A DNA stretch of 64,000 nt, from the NCBI GenBank assembly GCA_934718155.1, contig CAKUZF010000012.1, positions 5,616 through 69,615 of the forward strand, read 5' to 3'. This DNA is from an uncultured Parabacteroides sp. Lineage in GTDB: Bacteria > Bacteroidota > Bacteroidia > Bacteroidales > Tannerellaceae. The position numbers were made by a program, and so were the translations under genes. Of this stretch, positions 34,903 through 43,874 are shown in pieces (positions within the stretch are counted from its first letter, which is position 1; each line of letters begins with the position of its first letter). The notes under the pieces are model-generated. The model did no database searches. It saw only the letters and a list, made by a program, of their open reading frames with translations, and was not told where the DNA came from.

Positions 34903-36621
34903 ATGAGCGCTCCCGTCGAGATACTTCAGAAATACTGGGGCTATCCCAGCTTCCGCCCCGGGCAGGAAGAGGTGATCCGGAGCGTCTTGGCGGGCACGGA
35001 CACGCTTGCGCTTATGCCTACAGGAGGCGGCAAATCCATCACCTTCCAAGTGCCCGCCTTGGCTCGTCCGGGCATTTGCCTGGTCATCAGTCCGCTGGTA
35101 GCGTTGATGAAAGACCAAGTGGCCCACCTGCAGAAGCGAGGCATCCTGGCGGCCTTCATCAGCTCGGAGATGAGCCGCTCCGACATCCTGCAACAGCTGG
35201 AGAACTGCATCTTAGGCAACTATAAGTTTCTTTACATCTCGCCCGAACGCATCTCTTCGGAGCTGTTTCAAAGCAAGCTCAAGGTGTTGAAGCAGAAGGT
35301 GAACCTCCTTGTTGTCGACGAGGCCCATTGCATCTCGCAATGGGGCAACGACTTCCGACGCGACTATCGGCTCATCGCCGACATTCGCGACGTGCTCCCC
35401 GCCGTGCCCGTCATAGCCGTCACCGCATCGGCCACGGCAGCTGTCGTAGCCGACATCTGCGAGCAGCTCCACTTCCGCAAAGGCTACCAGGTGTTTCACG
35501 CCTCTTTCGCACGCCCCAACCTTTCGTTTGTGGTGCGCAAAACCGATAATAAGTTGGCCGAGATAGCCCATATACTCAGCGCCGTGCCCGGATCGGCCCT
35601 CATCTATTGCCGCACGCGGCAAGGCGTTGAGAGCTATGCCCGCAAGCTGTGTGCCGCCGGCCTGACCGCAAGCTATTTCCACGCAGGGCTCGACCCCGTG
35701 GTGAAGAATGAGCGACAAACGCAATGGCAACAAGGAGAAACACGGGTGCTGGTGGCAACCAACGCCTTCGGCATGGGCATCGACAAGGGGGATGTAAGGG
35801 TTGTGATCCACACCGATTTCCCCGACTCCTTGGAGGCCTATTACCAAGAAGCCGGGCGAGCCGGGCGCGATGGCCAAAGAGCCTTCGCCGTGGCTCTTTT
35901 AGAGCCGCAAGAGCTCTCGCAAATCAAACGCCGCCCCTCGCTGGCCTTTCCCTCGCTCGACTACATCGGGCGGGTGTATAACGCCATCTGCAACCGGTTT
36001 CAGATAGCCGAGGGCGATGGCGAAGGCGTCTCAGTCTATCTGACCGACGAAGCCGACTTCCTGCGCAATTGGCATCTCGACAAAGGGCGTTTGCGCACCT
36101 CGCTGGAGATCCTCTCGCTCAGCGGCTACCTCCAGTATGAGCCCTACCCAAACTCGCAACCCTACCTGCGCTGCGATCAGCCCAGCTGGACGCTCAACGA
36201 GTTCCTACGCAGCGAAACGCCCGCCGCACAAGTGGCCGAAGCGCTTTTCCGCACCTATGCGGGTCTCTGCTCGGAGGGTTGCTTCGTCAGTGTCGATCAG
36301 CTCTCGCGCCGCACGGGCTTCCCCCCAGAGCAGGTGGTCAAGTTGCTGAGCTACCTACGCAATGTGGGTTTCTGCTACATTCCCGCACGCAAGGAGCCTC
36401 GCATCACCTTCCTACAGGTGCGCACCCCCTTGGAACGCCTACGCATCACGCCTTCCAGCTACGACGTGCGACTCGCCGCCTTCCGCTCACGGATCGAGCA
36501 GGTCGTCGCCTATCTCGAAACCAGCCAGTGCCGACAGGCCTTCATCAGTCATTACTTCGGCATGACAGCCGACGAATGTGGGTGTTGCGACAATTGTTTA
36601 GCTATTAAAAAGACAAAATAA
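34903..36621 (+). CDS. RecQ-family ATP-dependent DNA helicase (short form)
   Basis: A 572-residue 3'-5' superfamily 2 helicase. Seen: FRPGQEEVIRSVL, Walker A LMPTGGGKSITF, Walker B DEAH in VVDEAHCISQWGNDFR, TASATAAV, the second RecA domain with ALIYCRTRQGVE, ATNAFGMGIDKGDVR and the arginine-finger motif QEAGRAGRDGQ. The protein ends in a short Cys cluster (ECGCCDNC) as an alternative zinc site and lacks an HRDC domain, so it is the short RecQ type that many Bacteroidetes carry beside a full-length RecQ. It lies five bases after queE. Confidence 0.93.
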   Translation: MSAPVEILQKYWGYPSFRPGQEEVIRSVLAGTDTLALMPTGGGKSITFQVPALARPGICLVISPLVALMKDQVAHLQKRGILAAFISSEMSRSDILQQLENCILGNYKFLYISPERISSELFQSKLKVLKQKVNLLVVDEAHCISQWGNDFRRDYRLIADIRDVLPAVPVIAVTASATAAVVADICEQLHFRKGYQVFHASFARPNLSFVVRKTDNKLAEIAHILSAVPGSALIYCRTRQGVESYARKLCAAGLTASYFHAGLDPVVKNERQTQWQQGETRVLVATNAFGMGIDKGDVRVVIHTDFPDSLEAYYQEAGRAGRDGQRAFAVALLEPQELSQIKRRPSLAFPSLDYIGRVYNAICNRFQIAEGDGEGVSVYLTDEADFLRNWHLDKGRLRTSLEILSLSGYLQYEPYPNSQPYLRCDQPSWTLNEFLRSETPAAQVAEALFRTYAGLCSEGCFVSVDQLSRRTGFPPEQVVKLLSYLRNVGFCYIPARKEPRITFLQVRTPLERLRITPSSYDVRLAAFRSRIEQVVAYLETSQCRQAFISHYFGMTADECGCCDNCLAIKKTK

Positions 36622-36643
36622 GCATTTCTAAAAACTCAACAGC

Positions 36644-37252
36644 ATGATTAAGAATCTCGTTTTTGATTTTGGCAACGTATTGGTCGATTATGATTTCGAT
36701 CTGTTTCTCAGTGGTTTCATCCCCGAAGCCGAAGCGCGCAAACGGTTTGCCGAAATCGTCTGCGATCCGGTTCTTGTAGATCGTTTCGACAAAGGCGATA
36801 GCAGCTTCAACACGATCGTCGCCGAGCTGCAAACCACCTACCCAGAATGGCACAAGGCGCTCGAAACCTTTCGCAATCGACAGCTCGAGGCAATCACCGG
36901 CGAGGTAGCAGGTATGCGCGCGCTCTTAAAACAGCTCAAACAGCAGGGATACAGGCTCTATGGGCTTTCAAACTGGAGCGACACCGTCTATCCTGTCATG
37001 GAGAAGTTTGGCATTTTCGACCTGCTCGACGGCCGAATCATATCGTCAGAGGAACACCTCATCAAGCCCGATGCGGCCATCTACCACCGCCTGTATGAAC
37101 GTTTTGCACTGCGCCCCGACGAATGTCTCTTCACCGACGACAAAGCAGTCAATATTCAAGCAGCCATCGCCACAGGGATGCACGCCATACATTTTCAAAA
37201 CGCCCTACAGTTTGCCAACGACTTCGAGTCGTATCTGCAAACGCTTGCATAA
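36644..37252 (+). CDS. HAD-superfamily hydrolase (YihX/sugar-phosphatase type)
   Basis: A 202-residue haloacid-dehalogenase-type phosphatase. Seen: motif I VFDFGNVLVDYD, motif II LYGLSNWS, motif III Lys in EEHLIKPDAAIY, and motif IV ECLFTDDKAVNIQAA. The DFGNVL form of motif I is shared with glucose-1-phosphatase-like members (YihX). The substrate is probably a small sugar phosphate, not determinable here. It follows recQ by 22 bases and is convergent with the NtrC-type regulator, with only nine bases between the stops and no visible terminator. Confidence 0.9.
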   Translation: MIKNLVFDFGNVLVDYDFDLFLSGFIPEAEARKRFAEIVCDPVLVDRFDKGDSSFNTIVAELQTTYPEWHKALETFRNRQLEAITGEVAGMRALLKQLKQQGYRLYGLSNWSDTVYPVMEKFGIFDLLDGRIISSEEHLIKPDAAIYHRLYERFALRPDECLFTDDKAVNIQAAIATGMHAIHFQNALQFANDFESYLQTLA

Positions 37253-37261
37253 CCGCATCCG

Positions 37262-38608
37262 CTACAAATCGTATAACTTCAACTTATTATAAAGTGTCTT
37301 GCGATCTATACCGAGCAGCATAGCGGCACGGGTCTTATTGTTGCCACACTCCTCAAGCGCACGAAGAATCATCGTCCGCTCATGCTCCTCGCCTCGCAAG
37401 GCAAAGTCGGCTACGGCAGGCTTGGGCTGGCCGATCGTCTCCAACAACTCCTCGGGAAGCTCATGGCGTGTAATGTATCGGCCCGAGCACAATAAGGTGG
37501 CATACTTTACCACATTCTTCATTTGGCGCAGGTTGCCCGGCCAAGCGTAGGATTGAAAAAGACGGATTGTCTCCGCATCAAAACCTACCACTTCCTTACG
37601 AAGCTCGCTGTTCGCCAAGTCGAGAAAATGGTTGGCAAAAAGCAACAGGTCTTCCTGGCGTTCGCTGAGGCCAGGAATACGGATCGTAAACTCGTTGATG
37701 CGATGATAAAGATCTTCGCGGAAATCGCCCTTCTCGATAGCTGAACGAAGATTCTCGTTTGTGGCCGACACCAAACGGACATTGATGGGAATCTCTTGAT
37801 TGCTGCCTATCGGGCGCACCTTCCGCTCCTGCAACGCACGTAGCAGTTGCACCTGCACCTCATAAGACAAGTTTCCAATCTCATCCAAGAAGATGGTGCC
37901 CCCTTGGGCCGCCACAAAAGCTCCCGTCTTATGATCGATCGCTCCCGTAAAAGAGCCTTTCACATGACCGAAAAATTCCGATGCCGCCAACTCTTTAGGG
38001 ATAGCGCCGCAATCGACCGCCACAAAAGGAGCTTTCGCCCGACTGCTTTGAGCATGAATACGGCGAGCCACATACTCCTTGCCCGTGCCACTCGCACCGG
38101 TGATCAACACCGACATATCGGTAGGAGCCACCAGTCGCACATGCTCGTAGAGCAGACGAGCCGCCCGGCTCTGTCCCTCGATGTAAAGATTGGGCTTTGG
38201 CAACGAAGAGACTCCGTTTCCGTTCGAAGCCGATGCGGCAAAATCGGCCTTTGAGGAAAGCGTCTCATTGATCTTGGCAAGGAGTTCATCGGGATTCAAC
38301 GGTTTAGCCACATAGTCGGCAGCACCCGACTTGATCGCCAAAACCGCATTCTGCACCTCTGCATAGCCAGTCATCAAGATGACAGGCACCTTAGGGCTAC
38401 GCTTCTTCATCCAGCCTAACAATTCCAGTCCATCGCCATCGGGCAGTCGCAGGTCTGATAGGATCAAGTCGAACAACTCGCCCTCCAAAAGCCGTCGTGC
38501 CTCCGCGATAGAGGAAGTGGATTTCGCCCGGAATCCCTTCTTATTCAACCAAGTGGATAGCATCAACGCAAACGTAAGATCGTCTTCTACTATCAATATC
38601 GATCGCAT
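37262..38608 (-). CDS. NtrC-family sigma-54-dependent response regulator
   Basis: A 448-residue response regulator. Seen: receiver domain with LIVEDDLTFAL, phospho-acceptor Asp in LILSDLRLPDGDG, ILMTGYAEV and YVAKPLNPDEL; AAA+ domain with Walker A TGASGTGKEYVARR, sigma-54 contact loop GSFTGA (usually GAFTGA) and Walker B TIFLDEIGNL; C-terminal Fis-type helix-turn-helix (ILRALEECGNNKTRAAMLLGIDRKTLYNKL). It activates sigma-54 promoters after phosphorylation. No histidine kinase gene adjoins it in the window. The Ser in the contact loop is a tolerated change in some activators. Confidence 0.95.
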   Translation of the reverse strand: MRSILIVEDDLTFALMLSTWLNKKGFRAKSTSSIAEARRLLEGELFDLILSDLRLPDGDGLELLGWMKKRSPKVPVILMTGYAEVQNAVLAIKSGAADYVAKPLNPDELLAKINETLSSKADFAASASNGNGVSSLPKPNLYIEGQSRAARLLYEHVRLVAPTDMSVLITGASGTGKEYVARRIHAQSSRAKAPFVAVDCGAIPKELAASEFFGHVKGSFTGAIDHKTGAFVAAQGGTIFLDEIGNLSYEVQVQLLRALQERKVRPIGSNQEIPINVRLVSATNENLRSAIEKGDFREDLYHRINEFTIRIPGLSERQEDLLLFANHFLDLANSELRKEVVGFDAETIRLFQSYAWPGNLRQMKNVVKYATLLCSGRYITRHELPEELLETIGQPKPAVADFALRGEEHERTMILRALEECGNNKTRAAMLLGIDRKTLYNKLKLYDL

Positions 38609-38664
38609 ACACGTTTCCTTTCTTTACTCAGTTTTAAAACATATCGAACGGTTGATAAGCGCCT

Positions 38665-39849
38665 CTACCGAGCGCCTATCCAAGTGGCCTTGCGCCATAA
38701 CGCCTCAAACGGGCCCTGCTTGTGATGGTTGAGCCACCAATGGCAGAAACTGATCTGAAGCAAGAAAAGGACGATGCCAAGCGCAAAGCTGGCTGCCGCA
38801 CCAAGGTCGTCATACAGAGAGAGGCCATAGCCGAAATAGATGAATGAGCCTACGATCGACTGCGTAAGGTAGTTCGTCAGACTCATCTTGCCGTAAGGCA
38901 CCAGCTTACGCAGCAGCTTTTGCCATCCCTCCATTTGCCAACAGGCGATAAAAAGAGAGACCAAAAGACTCATAAACGCAAAGTTGCGCAACGATGAGCA
39001 GATCGTGTTCAAAGGCGAAAACTCCTCGCCGCGCTCCACCCACTGCGGCAACGCATCGGTGATGAAATAGAGAGGCACGAAACAGATCGCTCCCACCAAA
39101 GCCACTCGCTTCCAGAAGACACGATAGTCACCTAATCGAACGAACAGGCCTTCACGACCAAGCCACAAGCCAAACATGAAAAGCGCCGAAGTCTGGAAGA
39201 AACGACCATGATCCCAAGCCCACAAGTGGCTGAACAATTGACCATGATACAGATTCGCACGAAACGTTTCCCATATATCGCTCTGCATCAATGCCGGATA
39301 GAGCTCTTGCGCATGCAGCCTCCATGCCGCCACACCCTCCTGATAGTCGGGGTGCATCACGGCATAGATATACTTGCCCCACTCCATTGGCTGGAGCATC
39401 AAGACGGTAGCGATCAGCAACAACCAGCGGTTGCTCAAGCGACAGACCGGAATCAAGACAAAGCCTAAAATAGCGTAAAGCACAAGGATCTCTCCCGGAA
39501 AGAAAATGGCATTGAACGTACCCAGCAAGAAGAGCAGCACCAATCGCCAAGCAAAACGAGGACGAAAATCCTTGCCTTTGCGTGCCTGATTGCTGTCTTG
39601 AATGAAGAAGCTGAAACCAAAAAGGAGCGCGAAGATGGCATAGGCCTTTCCCGAGAAAAGGAAAAAGAGCGAATCCCATACCCCCTTGTCGATTGCCGCC
39701 ATGAATCCACTCGACAGCTCTTGCGAGCTATACAAATTGAAATGCTCTATGTTGTGCAGAAGGATGATCGCCATCACCGCAAATCCTCTCAGTGCATCCA
39801 CGACCTCTATGCGAGGTCGCGGCGGTTGATTGTCTGTTTGTGTTGCCAT
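38665..39849 (-). CDS. DUF418 (YeiB-like) multi-pass membrane protein
   Basis: A 394-residue inner-membrane protein with about ten hydrophobic helices. It starts RIEVVDALRGFAVMAIILLHNIEHFN, the hallmark of the YeiB/DUF418 group, and ends with the DUF418 domain (YGKMSLTNYLTQSIVGSFIYFGYGLSLYD, then FCHWWLNHHKQGPFEALWRKAT). The group is related to acyltransferase-type membrane proteins but has no assigned reaction. It is the third gene of a unit with the acidic small protein and the OmpA lipoprotein, 15 bases after the latter. Confidence 0.88.
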   Translation of the reverse strand: MATQTDNQPPRPRIEVVDALRGFAVMAIILLHNIEHFNLYSSQELSSGFMAAIDKGVWDSLFFLFSGKAYAIFALLFGFSFFIQDSNQARKGKDFRPRFAWRLVLLFLLGTFNAIFFPGEILVLYAILGFVLIPVCRLSNRWLLLIATVLMLQPMEWGKYIYAVMHPDYQEGVAAWRLHAQELYPALMQSDIWETFRANLYHGQLFSHLWAWDHGRFFQTSALFMFGLWLGREGLFVRLGDYRVFWKRVALVGAICFVPLYFITDALPQWVERGEEFSPLNTICSSLRNFAFMSLLVSLFIACWQMEGWQKLLRKLVPYGKMSLTNYLTQSIVGSFIYFGYGLSLYDDLGAAASFALGIVLFLLQISFCHWWLNHHKQGPFEALWRKATWIGAR

Positions 39850-39864
39850 GATTGCCTTGCCGGA

Positions 39865-40557
39865 TTATCTCAATGTGCCTTGCTGAGCCTGTTGGATCAT
39901 GCGTGCGTTGGGCACAATCAAGATTTCCACTCGACGGTTTTTAGCACGTCCTTCCGGTGTACCGTTATCTGCCACAGGCTCGTGCACGCCCTTACCCTCG
40001 TAAGTCATGCGTGTGCCCGGTATACCCTGATCAACTGACATATAGTCATAAACGCTACGTGCACGTTTCTCCGAGAGAATCTGGTTGTAATCCACTTTTC
40101 CCGTATTATCGGTATGACCTATAATCTTAATGTCGGTGTCGGGATTAGCCTCAAGGCTGCGAGCCAAGTTGCGTAAAGCAGTCTTCGACCCATCGCTCAG
40201 CGTGCTGGAATTGGTGGCGAACAGAATACCCGAGTCGAAAGTGACACGCAGGGCTTCGCCATTGTTGATCGTCTCCACCACTGTCTCCTCGGGCAGAGTC
40301 TGCTCCAGCTCTTTCTTCTGCTTATCCATCTTCTTACCAATCAAGGCTCCCGCAGTGCCGCCAACAGCCGCACCAAGAATCGCTCCCAAGGCCGTATTGC
40401 CTGCTATTGCGCCAACACCAGCGCCTACCGCCGCACCGCCTCCTACGCCGATCGCTGTTCCCTTGGTGGTATTATTCATATTATTGATCGTACCACAACT
40501 TGAGAACAAGACCGCCATGCTTAAGAAAAGGACGGATAAAAATCTCCAACTCTTCAT
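39865..40557 (-). CDS. OmpA-family lipoprotein with glycine-zipper segment
   Basis: A 230-residue outer-membrane lipoprotein. Seen: lipoprotein signal (MAVLFSSCGTINN), a Gly/Ala-rich zipper (AIGVGGGAAVGAGVGAIAG), then an OmpA peptidoglycan-binding domain with IIGHTDNTGKVDYNQILSEKRARSVYDYM, YEGKGVHEPVADNGTPEGRAKNRRVEI. It tethers the outer membrane to the cell wall. ATG 40557 starts the signal peptide; in-frame codons further upstream overlap the neighbouring gene. It lies 13 bases after the acidic protein gene. Confidence 0.93.
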   Translation of the reverse strand: MKSWRFLSVLFLSMAVLFSSCGTINNMNNTTKGTAIGVGGGAAVGAGVGAIAGNTALGAILGAAVGGTAGALIGKKMDKQKKELEQTLPEETVVETINNGEALRVTFDSGILFATNSSTLSDGSKTALRNLARSLEANPDTDIKIIGHTDNTGKVDYNQILSEKRARSVYDYMSVDQGIPGTRMTYEGKGVHEPVADNGTPEGRAKNRRVEILIVPNARMIQQAQQGTLR

Positions 40558-40570
40558 TAGTCTTCCTTTT

Positions 40571-40900
40571 TTAATCAAACATGTCCAATGAATCACAATA
40601 CTCCATCTCACCTTGCACGATGAAAGTGACCTCCTCCGGCTCAAAGCGCCCGATCTTGTCTCGCTTCAGATTCTTGATTACGTATTCTACGACCTCGTCC
40701 TCGTCGATCTCAATCTCCTTATCGTCGTCATCCTCGTCGTCGAACAGACCGTTGGTCTCATAATACTCATATACTAAGTCGAGGATATAAAGGATATCGT
40801 CGTTCGAGAACTTACCTTTCAGATCCTGCGGCAAATAGTTTTGGATAAAACGCACCGCTTCATCGTCATCATACAGAAAATCGTCATTTTGATTACTCAT
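40571..40900 (-). CDS. Small acidic protein of unknown function
   Basis: A 109-residue, strongly acidic soluble protein without signal peptide or membrane segment. The middle holds a run of Asp/Glu (DDEDDDDKEIEIDEDE), framed by two similar-looking parts: RFIQNYLPQDLKGKFSNDDILYILDLVYEYYE and EYVIKNLKRDKIGRFEPEEVTFIVQGEMEYCD. The two share the pattern I/V-x-N-L ... G-K/R-F-x-x-(D/E)-(D/E), which suggests an internal duplication joined by an acidic linker. I do not recognise a named family. It leads the OmpA-DUF418 unit and has a double -7 box upstream. Confidence 0.75.
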   Translation of the reverse strand: MSNQNDDFLYDDDEAVRFIQNYLPQDLKGKFSNDDILYILDLVYEYYETNGLFDDEDDDDKEIEIDEDEVVEYVIKNLKRDKIGRFEPEEVTFIVQGEMEYCDSLDMFD

Positions 40901-40931
40901 AACACTTCCATTTTTAATGTTTCACTGGCCA

Positions 40932-40947
40932 CAAAGATACAAAGTTA
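40932..40947 (-). promoter_or_regulatory. Two adjoining -7 boxes (TAACTTTG and TATCTTTG)
   Basis: Two head-to-tail TAnnTTTG matches on the minus strand, directly abutting, 32-47 bases before the acidic protein ATG. Confidence 0.45.
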
Positions 40948-40988
40948 TTTTTGATTGCATAGAGCCTGATGCCCATCTGACGCAAAAA

Positions 40989-41029
40989 AGGCTGTGCCCG
41001 AACAGCAAACCTGTTCGTCGGCACAGCCT
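40989..41029 (-). terminator. Terminator hairpin after clpB
   Basis: AGGCTGTGCC (40989-40998) pairs with 41020-41029, with an inner GAACAG/CTGTTC stem. A run of A on the plus strand gives the T-tract for the minus strand. Confidence 0.8.
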
Positions 41030-41060
41030 CTCTCACTTATCTAAGATCTTTTCTTCCCAA

Positions 41061-43649
41061 TCAGTTGCGGAAGACCAATCCCTCGCCTGCACGATCGATC
41101 ACAATCGCACGCGAACGATCCACATGGCCACTAAGCAACTCTTTCGAAAGCTCGTTTAAGACCATCTTCTGGATCACACGCTTCACAGGACGAGCGCCAA
41201 ACTGCGGATCATAGCCCTTCTCGGCAATCAAATCGAGTGCCGCATCGGTAAACTCGAGCTTAACGCCATTCTCGTCGAGCATCTTCTTCACGCTATTCAA
41301 CTGCAGACTGACAATCTCACGGATCTCATTCTGATTCAACGGAGTGAACATAATGATATCATCGATACGATTCAAGAACTCGGGGCGAATTGTCTTCTTA
41401 AGCAAATCCAACACTTGCGCCTTTGTCTTCTCAACCACCTCGTCGTGATTAGATGCCGTCATCTGCTCGAAGTTCTCGCGAATCAACGAAGAACCCATGT
41501 TGCTCGTCATGATGATGATCGTATTCTTGAAGTTGACCGTTCGACCTTTATTATCGGTCAGACGTCCATCGTCGAGCACCTGCAAGAGGATGTTGAACAC
41601 ATCGGGATGCGCCTTCTCAATCTCATCGAACAACACCACGCTGTAAGGCTTCCGACGAATGGCCTCTGTCAACTGACCACCCTCATCATAGCCAACATAT
41701 CCCGGAGGAGCACCGATCAGACGAGTCGCACTGAACTTCTCTTGATACTCACTCATATCGATACGTGTCATCATATTCTCGTCGTCGAACAGATAGTCGG
41801 CCAACGCCTTGGCCAGCTCGGTCTTACCTACACCCGTCGTTCCCAAGAAGATGAACGAACCAATCGGTCGCTTCGGATCTTGCAAGCCTGCTCGACTACG
41901 ACGTACCGCATCGGCTATTGCGCTGATAGCCTCATCCTGGCCAATCACACGTTTGTGCAACTCATCCTCCAGGTGGAGCAGCTTCTCGCGCTCGCTCTGC
42001 ATCATCTTGCTGACCGGAATACCCGTCCAACGAGAAACAACATCGGCAATATCATCGCTATCAACCTCTTCCTTAATCATAGCTGCCGCGCCTTGCATCG
42101 TCTTCAATCGCTCCTGCACAGCCGCAATCTCCTCCTCTTTCTGTTTGATCTTGCCATAGCGAATCTCGGCCACCTTACCATAGTCGCCCTCACGCTCAGC
42201 CTTCTCTGCCTCAAACTTCAGGTTCTCGATATCAATCTTATTCTGTTGGATAAGGTTGATCTGCTCCTTTTCGCTTTGCCACTGCGCCTTCTGTTTCGTC
42301 TCCTCTTCCTTCAAGTCGGCGATCTCTTTTGTCAGCTGCGCCAGTTTCTCTGCATCATTCTCACGCTTGATGGCCTCACGCTCGATCTCCAACTGTTTGA
42401 TACGTCGCGACACCTCATCAAGCGATTCGGGTACAGAATCGATCTGCATACGCAGACGAGCAGCAGCCTCATCCATCAAATCGATGGCCTTATCCGGCAA
42501 GAAACGATCAGTGATATAGCGCGATGAGAGCTGCACGGCAGAGATGATCGCATCATCTTTGATTCTCACCTTGTGATGGTTCTCATATTTCTCTTTCAGA
42601 CCACGCAAGATTGAAATGGTATCCAACTCGCTCGGCTCATCCACCATAACCGTTTGGAAACGACGCTCCAACGCCTTATCCTTCTCAAAGTATTTCTGAT
42701 ACTCATCCAAGGTAGTGGCACCAATGCTTCGCAACTCTCCACGAGCCAACGCAGGCTTCAAGATGTTGGCAGCGTCCATAGCGCCCTCGCCCTTACCGGC
42801 TCCAACCAACGTATGAATCTCATCGATGAAAAGGATGATCTCTCCATCCGACTTCGTCACCTCGTTCACTACAGCCTTCAGACGCTCCTCGAACTCTCCC
42901 TTGTATTTCGCACCAGCGATCAAGGCACCCATATCCAGCGAGTAGATTTGCTTAGACTTCAAGTTCTCGGGCACATCTCCTCGCACAATACGATGAGCCA
43001 AGCCCTCGGCGATAGCGGTCTTACCCACACCCGGCTCACCAATCAAGATCGGGTTGTTCTTCGTGCGTCGGCTCAAGATCTGCAACACACGACGAATCTC
43101 TTCGTCACGACCAATCACAGGGTCGAGCTTGCCTGAGCGAGCACGCTCATTCAAGTTGATCGCATACTTACTCAATGCCTCGTAGGTGTCTTCGGCCGAT
43201 TGGCTGGTCACCTTGTTGCCCTTACGCAACTCCTCGATGGCCAAGCGCAACTCCTTCTCCGTCATACCCGCATCCTTCATGATGCGCGAAGCGGTACTAT
43301 TCTCGGTGAAAAGGGCCAGAATGATCGGCTCCAAAGAGACGTACTGATCACCCATCTTCGACGAGTAGTCGATTGCCTTTTGCAACACCTTATTGGCATC
43401 GTTTGAAAGGTAGGGCTCACCGCCTGACACCTTAGGCAACGACTCGATCTGACGATCCAACACCTGGTTCAAATTGGAGATGTTTACGCCCAACTTCTGG
43501 AAGAGGAAATTGGTCACGCTCTCACCCGTCAAAATGACAGCCTTAAGCAAGTGCTCCGGTTCAATAGCTTGTTGGTTATTCTTCGAAACCAACTGAACCG
43601 CCTGCTGGACCGCCTCTTGCGCTTTAATTGTAAAATTATTAAAATTCAT
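41061..43649 (-). CDS. clpB: ATP-dependent chaperone ClpB
   Basis: Hexameric disaggregase of 862 residues that works with DnaK/DnaJ/GrpE to rescue aggregated proteins. Seen: N-terminal Clp repeats (FTIKAQEAVQQAVQ), first AAA+ with IGEPGVGKTAIAEGLA and ILFIDEIHTLVGAG, a long middle coiled coil (about 400-530), and second AAA+ with FLGTTGVGKTELAKALA and SVVLFDEIEKAHPD. The ATG at 43649 (MNFNNF) is the family start; the longer frame begins with a basic leader. An inverted repeat overlaps the region around its promoter. Confidence 0.97.
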   Translation of the reverse strand: MNFNNFTIKAQEAVQQAVQLVSKNNQQAIEPEHLLKAVILTGESVTNFLFQKLGVNISNLNQVLDRQIESLPKVSGGEPYLSNDANKVLQKAIDYSSKMGDQYVSLEPIILALFTENSTASRIMKDAGMTEKELRLAIEELRKGNKVTSQSAEDTYEALSKYAINLNERARSGKLDPVIGRDEEIRRVLQILSRRTKNNPILIGEPGVGKTAIAEGLAHRIVRGDVPENLKSKQIYSLDMGALIAGAKYKGEFEERLKAVVNEVTKSDGEIILFIDEIHTLVGAGKGEGAMDAANILKPALARGELRSIGATTLDEYQKYFEKDKALERRFQTVMVDEPSELDTISILRGLKEKYENHHKVRIKDDAIISAVQLSSRYITDRFLPDKAIDLMDEAAARLRMQIDSVPESLDEVSRRIKQLEIEREAIKRENDAEKLAQLTKEIADLKEEETKQKAQWQSEKEQINLIQQNKIDIENLKFEAEKAEREGDYGKVAEIRYGKIKQKEEEIAAVQERLKTMQGAAAMIKEEVDSDDIADVVSRWTGIPVSKMMQSEREKLLHLEDELHKRVIGQDEAISAIADAVRRSRAGLQDPKRPIGSFIFLGTTGVGKTELAKALADYLFDDENMMTRIDMSEYQEKFSATRLIGAPPGYVGYDEGGQLTEAIRRKPYSVVLFDEIEKAHPDVFNILLQVLDDGRLTDNKGRTVNFKNTIIIMTSNMGSSLIRENFEQMTASNHDEVVEKTKAQVLDLLKKTIRPEFLNRIDDIIMFTPLNQNEIREIVSLQLNSVKKMLDENGVKLEFTDAALDLIAEKGYDPQFGARPVKRVIQKMVLNELSKELLSGHVDRSRAIVIDRAGEGLVFRN

Positions 43650-43733
43650 ATATTTAATCTCCTTTCTTTCTTTTTTTCTATTCGATTGTTTACGCCTTAC
43701 ATAGTGCAATACTTATGCCATTTCGAACGCAAC

Positions 43734-43759
43734 CAAAAATAGCTGTCATTTCGACAGCT
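43734..43759 (-). promoter_or_regulatory. clpB promoter region with inverted repeat AGCTGTC-5-GACAGCT
   Basis: A -7 box TATTTTTG (complement of 43734-43741) is directly followed, on its upstream side, by a perfect 7-bp inverted repeat (43741-43747 with 43753-43759). The position suits an operator for a stress regulator. It does not match CIRCE, and the grpE leader shows no copy. Confidence 0.4.
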
Positions 43760-43838
43760 TATCCGTTTATTTCCAACTTTCGCTTGCACATTTCGTCTGA
43801 AAAGGCGACAGATTTTCGCTTATCTCAGAAATAAATCG

Positions 43839-43846
43839 TATTTTTG
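43839..43846 (+). promoter_or_regulatory. Putative -7 box (TATTTTTG) of the bifunctional nuclease unit
   Basis: TAnnTTTG match 29 bases before the ATG at 43875. Confidence 0.5.
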
Positions 43847-43874
43847 CTCCTGTTTGATTTCTGATTCTATAAAC

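Noticed and set aside
37262..38608. GSFTGA in the NtrC-type regulator as a sign of lost sigma-54 contact
   Set aside because: Ala-to-Ser in this loop is a mild change found in working activators; all other motifs are intact.
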